Of a stretch of 9,457 nt of DNA, positions 6,658 to 9,457 are shown piece by piece (the stretch's first letter is position 1; every line of letters starts with the position of its first letter). Made by a program: the position numbers and the translations under genes. This stretch comes from JAKLQJ01 sp964534135 (GTDB lineage: Bacteria > Elusimicrobiota > Elusimicrobia > Elusimicrobiales > UBA9959). Below the pieces are notes generated by a model. The model was not told where the DNA came from and made no database searches. It saw only the letters and a list, made by a program, of their open reading frames with translations. Location of the stretch: the NCBI GenBank assembly GCA_964534135.1, contig CAZHQC010000092.1, positions 1 to 9,457 of the forward strand. The letters are read 5' to 3'.

Positions 6658-8469
6658 GTGAAATATTATATAAAAGCGTTTTTTTTGTTTTCACTTGGTT
6701 TAACATTGTTCTCAAGCTCGGCTTTTGCCGATGCCCTAAATGAAGTTGAAGCCTTAGCCTCCTCTTCTCCCGAGGAATATAATAAAGTTTTTGATAATAA
6801 CCTTGCCACCGGAGAGCCTCGCCTCTCATCTTCCATTAGTCAAGAAAAGCTTAAGCAAATGATGCTTGATGATTTGGACTCTCTTGAAAATATTATTACC
6901 GCCAGATATGCTCCCGCCGATTGGAAGCAAGAGCAAATTGGCTGGGATTTAAATGCGGAAATTCAAAAAGCCAAAGATGCTATAAATGATGCGGATGCTA
7001 CAAGTGTAAAAGATTATCATAAATTAGTAAGAGGTGTTTTTACTTCCATGCAAGATTATCATGTTTCGGTTCAATTTTATTCAACGGAAGCATCTTATTT
7101 GCCATTGGCAATTTCGGAAGCGGGCGGACATTATTTTATTTCTGCTATAAATCGAAAAAAATTGCCGGAAGCAGATTTCCCCTTTCAGGTTGGAGATGAA
7201 ATTACGGGTTTTGGCGGAAAGGATATCCAGACTGCAATAGATGAGCTTAAACTGCAGTCCGGTTCAAATAATGCGCCTCATACTGATAATGCGCAAGCCG
7301 CAATGCAAATGCTTACGGTTCAAGTGGGCGCAAGAGCGGATAATATACCGCAAGGAGAGCTAACTTTAACGGTAAAACCAGCCGGAAGTCAAAGTGAAAC
7401 AACTCATCAGCTCAATTGGATTCATATCCCCGAACTTATTTCTCCCCAGCCCTTTGTCGATAAATCTTTTAATTATTCAGAAAAGCAGAATTTTCCCATG
7501 TCATGGTTGGCAATGATGAAAGCGGACTTTATCGAAAATCCCGTTATGGCAAATGCGAATATGTTTACTATGGGAGATAAAAATGGTTTTATGCCTGATT
7601 ATGGTGAAAAAATTTGGGAAGCGCCGGAAGCATCCCTATTTAAAGCCTATGTTTATACATCACCGATAGACGGTAAGAATATAGGCTATCTTCGTTTGCC
7701 GCATTATATGGTGAATAATCCCGTAGAATTTGTTTTAGAATTTTCCAAACTAATTGCCGAATTTAATCAGAGAACCGATGCCTTAGTTATTGATCAGCTT
7801 AATAATCCCGGCGGCAGTCTTTTTTATCTCTATGCCTTGGCCTCAATGTTAACTGATACTCCTTTAACGGTTCCCAAACATCAGATTTCCCTTACTCAAG
7901 AAGATGTTCTTGGCGCTATAGAGTTTTTGCAAGAATCAGTAGAGGTAAAAAACGATGAAGACGCAAAAAACTTTTTTGGAGATTCTATTCAGGGTTATCC
8001 CGTAACATATGATTTTTTTTCTAAATTCAGAGACTTTTACAAAGGCATTATTAAACAATGGGAGGAAGGCAAAACTCTTACCGACCCTGTGGCTATATTT
8101 GGTTTAGATGCTATTGAGCCCGCTTATGGAGCGCGTTACACAAAACCTCTGATAGTATTGATTAATGAACTTGATTTTTCAGGAGGAGATTTTTTCCCCA
8201 CTATTATGAAAGACAACAATAGAGCTCTTTTGTTTGGAGAGCGCACCGCGGGAGCCGGTGGCGTGGTAAAAGAATATTCTTATCAGAATAGCTTACTTGG
8301 AACAAAAAAATATCATCTTACTTCGACCATAGCCAGACGGGAAAACGGTCAGCCCATTGAAAATCTTGGAGCTACTCCCAATATCCCTTATGTTCTTAAG
8401 CTTGAAGATATTCAAAACGGATTTCCCGAATATATAAAAGCCGTTAATGAGGCAATAGCAGGAATATAA
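6658..8469 (+). CDS. Secreted S41 serine protease homologous to chlamydial CPAF
   Basis: This 603-residue protein starts at GTG with a Sec signal peptide (hydrophobic 7-18, AFA at 22-24 before D25). From my memory of the CPAF sequence, the match runs along most of the chain. MQDYHVSVQFY (131-141) equals the CPAF segment with its catalytic His. A PDZ-like part follows (FQVGDEITGFGG, about 176-187). Then come DKNGFMP and IWE (about 307-321), ALVIDQLNNPGGS (375-387), LPTVPKH-like and LTQEDV segments, VLINELDFSGGDFFP (500-514) with the nucleophile Ser508, GERTAGAGG (527-535) and PIENLG (566-571) with Glu568. CPAF of Chlamydia trachomatis uses His105, Ser499 and Glu558 in a chain of about 600 residues, so triad and spacing agree. 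CPAF is an exported protease activated by self-cleavage that can degrade host proteins. The region equivalent to its inhibitory segment (about 230-300) is present but diverged. Target unknown here. Likely co-transcribed with the next gene. Confidence 0.9.
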   Translation: MKYYIKAFFLFSLGLTLFSSSAFADALNEVEALASSSPEEYNKVFDNNLATGEPRLSSSISQEKLKQMMLDDLDSLENIITARYAPADWKQEQIGWDLNAEIQKAKDAINDADATSVKDYHKLVRGVFTSMQDYHVSVQFYSTEASYLPLAISEAGGHYFISAINRKKLPEADFPFQVGDEITGFGGKDIQTAIDELKLQSGSNNAPHTDNAQAAMQMLTVQVGARADNIPQGELTLTVKPAGSQSETTHQLNWIHIPELISPQPFVDKSFNYSEKQNFPMSWLAMMKADFIENPVMANANMFTMGDKNGFMPDYGEKIWEAPEASLFKAYVYTSPIDGKNIGYLRLPHYMVNNPVEFVLEFSKLIAEFNQRTDALVIDQLNNPGGSLFYLYALASMLTDTPLTVPKHQISLTQEDVLGAIEFLQESVEVKNDEDAKNFFGDSIQGYPVTYDFFSKFRDFYKGIIKQWEEGKTLTDPVAIFGLDAIEPAYGARYTKPLIVLINELDFSGGDFFPTIMKDNNRALLFGERTAGAGGVVKEYSYQNSLLGTKKYHLTSTIARRENGQPIENLGATPNIPYVLKLEDIQNGFPEYIKAVNEAIAGI

Positions 8470-8515
8470 AATTAAGAATTATTTAAATTAAAATGACAAA
8501 ACAAGGAAAATCATC

Positions 8516-9436
8516 ATGAAAAAATTCATTTATTTAATTCTCTTATTACTATTAAGCGCAAATTCTCAAAATATTTTTTCAGCTCAGGATTTAAATAATC
8601 CTCTCCCAAATTGGATAGATCAGGCCAGAGAAACAGCCAATGGCAAACCTCCCGTTCTTAATGTCAATAGAACCGTCCCCCCGAAAGATTTCCGCATACC
8701 TGCGGAATATGAAGCCGTATCAGCCGTTGTATTGGGTTGGGCGGGTTATACGGATATGCTTAGTGATATTGCAAAAGCCGTCACAGGTCCCGGTAATGCT
8801 CAAATATGGGCGGTTCAGGGGCCAACTTCTATAAGTGGCGTTTCTCCGACTAACTATACAAAGATTAATGCCGATATTGACACTGTTTGGATGCGCGACT
8901 ACGGTCCGTTTGGAATTTCCGCAGGAGGCTCTCAAGTTGGCATAGTGGACTCCGTTTACCGTCATTATCAATATAGACGAAACGATGATGCTTTGCCCGT
9001 TAATCTTGGAGAAATTATGTATATTGATGTTTTTGGAATACCCATAATTTTAGATGGCGGCAATCTTATGGTGGATTCAAAATCCAATCTTTTTATGACC
9101 AAACGAACATATCTTTGGAATTCAACTCTTTCAAAAGAGCAAGTTGATGCCTCGCTTAAATCCTATTTTAATGTAAAGAATATATATGCTTTGGATTATG
9201 CCGGCTATCCCGATTATCCCGCTGATGGCACAGGCCATATAGATATGTTCTTAAAGCTTTTAAATGATAATACGGTTTTGGTTTCCATAGCCGATACGGA
9301 GCCTTTCAAGTCTAACGCTGAAAAGGCCATAGAATTTTTTAAAAATAAAACCGCTCCCAATGGTCAGCCTTATAAAATAATTAAAGTTAAAGGTTGGGAA
9401 GGATATAATGGATTAGGAAATTCAGACCACTTTTAA
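8516..9436 (+). CDS. Secreted agmatine/peptidylarginine deiminase-family protein, truncated before the catalytic Cys
   Basis: This 306-residue product belongs to the Porphyromonas-type PAD / agmatine deiminase family, whose enzymes hydrolyse guanidino groups to ureido groups and ammonia. Family landmarks in order are PAEYEAVSAVVLGW (62-75), WMRDYGP (125-131, Asp128), DGGN (180-183) and GTGHIDMF (238-245, His241 and Asp243). These line up with PPAD Asp130, His236 and Asp238. The start has AAGGAA seven bases ahead of ATG 8516. A signal peptide (KKFIYLILLLLLSANS) predicts export, as in PPAD, unlike cytosolic agmatine deiminases. The frame ends in TAA at 9434-9436, just before the expected Asn region and the C-terminal catalytic Cys, so roughly 50 or more residues are missing. 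It is thus inactive, a pseudogene, or a sequencing frameshift near the window end. Removing one T from 9431-9434 opens the frame to the end. It lies 46 bases after the protease with no terminator between. The last 21 bases hold nothing else visible. Confidence 0.85.
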   Translation: MKKFIYLILLLLLSANSQNIFSAQDLNNPLPNWIDQARETANGKPPVLNVNRTVPPKDFRIPAEYEAVSAVVLGWAGYTDMLSDIAKAVTGPGNAQIWAVQGPTSISGVSPTNYTKINADIDTVWMRDYGPFGISAGGSQVGIVDSVYRHYQYRRNDDALPVNLGEIMYIDVFGIPIILDGGNLMVDSKSNLFMTKRTYLWNSTLSKEQVDASLKSYFNVKNIYALDYAGYPDYPADGTGHIDMFLKLLNDNTVLVSIADTEPFKSNAEKAIEFFKNKTAPNGQPYKIIKVKGWEGYNGLGNSDHF

Positions 9437-9457
9437 GGCTAACTTAAGGTGTAAAAA

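Noticed and set aside
4301..6829. Several short frames antisense or out of frame to tldE, tldD and the protease gene
   Set aside because: They overlap strongly conserved genes, lack ribosome sites and show no recognisable domain.

Overview
This is a 9.5 kb stretch of AT-rich bacterial chromosome. The genes are tightly packed, have strong Shine-Dalgarno sites, and are separated by classic hairpin-plus-T-tract terminators. Sec-type signal peptides, a tldD/tldE pair and a Na/Pi symporter fit a diderm bacterium. The strong GGAGG sites argue against Bacteroidota. I cannot fix the phylum. A CPAF-like protease would suit Chlamydiota or another host- or particle-associated lineage such as Elusimicrobiota, but that is inference. 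No tRNA, rRNA, CRISPR array, transposase or phage gene is visible.

Layout. (1) 2-931, plus: 5'-truncated two-HKD phospholipase D superfamily protein, closed by a terminator at 953-990. (2) 1073-2926, plus: phosphate-uptake operon of a NptA-type Na+/phosphate cotransporter and a separate PhoU-domain partner, with an AT-rich palindrome upstream and a terminator at 2950-2980. (3) 3120-3680, plus: exported protein of unknown function with a glycine-rich hydrophobic C-terminal hairpin, behind a leader rich in TAGG/CCTA motifs. (4) A bidirectional terminator at 3701-3741 separates it from the convergent tldD-tldE operon (6448 down to 3772, minus), which has a good sigma70-like promoter. (5) 6449-6657: divergent control region with an elaborate inverted-repeat element. 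(6) 6658-9436, plus: a secreted S41 protease that matches chlamydial CPAF along most of its length, then, 46 bases on, a secreted agmatine/peptidylarginine deiminase-family protein whose frame stops before the catalytic cysteine.

How the genes work together. The transporter and PhoU protein form a phosphate import and regulation unit. TldD and TldE form one heteromeric metallopeptidase. The last two genes look like an exported cassette: a protease that could act on host or environmental proteins, and an enzyme family that deiminates arginine-type guanidino groups. This recalls the gingipain/PPAD partnership of Porphyromonas, although the deiminase here appears broken or frameshifted.

The most notable items are the CPAF-like protease, its pairing with a truncated secreted deiminase, and a recurring TAGGNC-type palindromic element upstream of the two exported-protein genes at 3120 and 6658.
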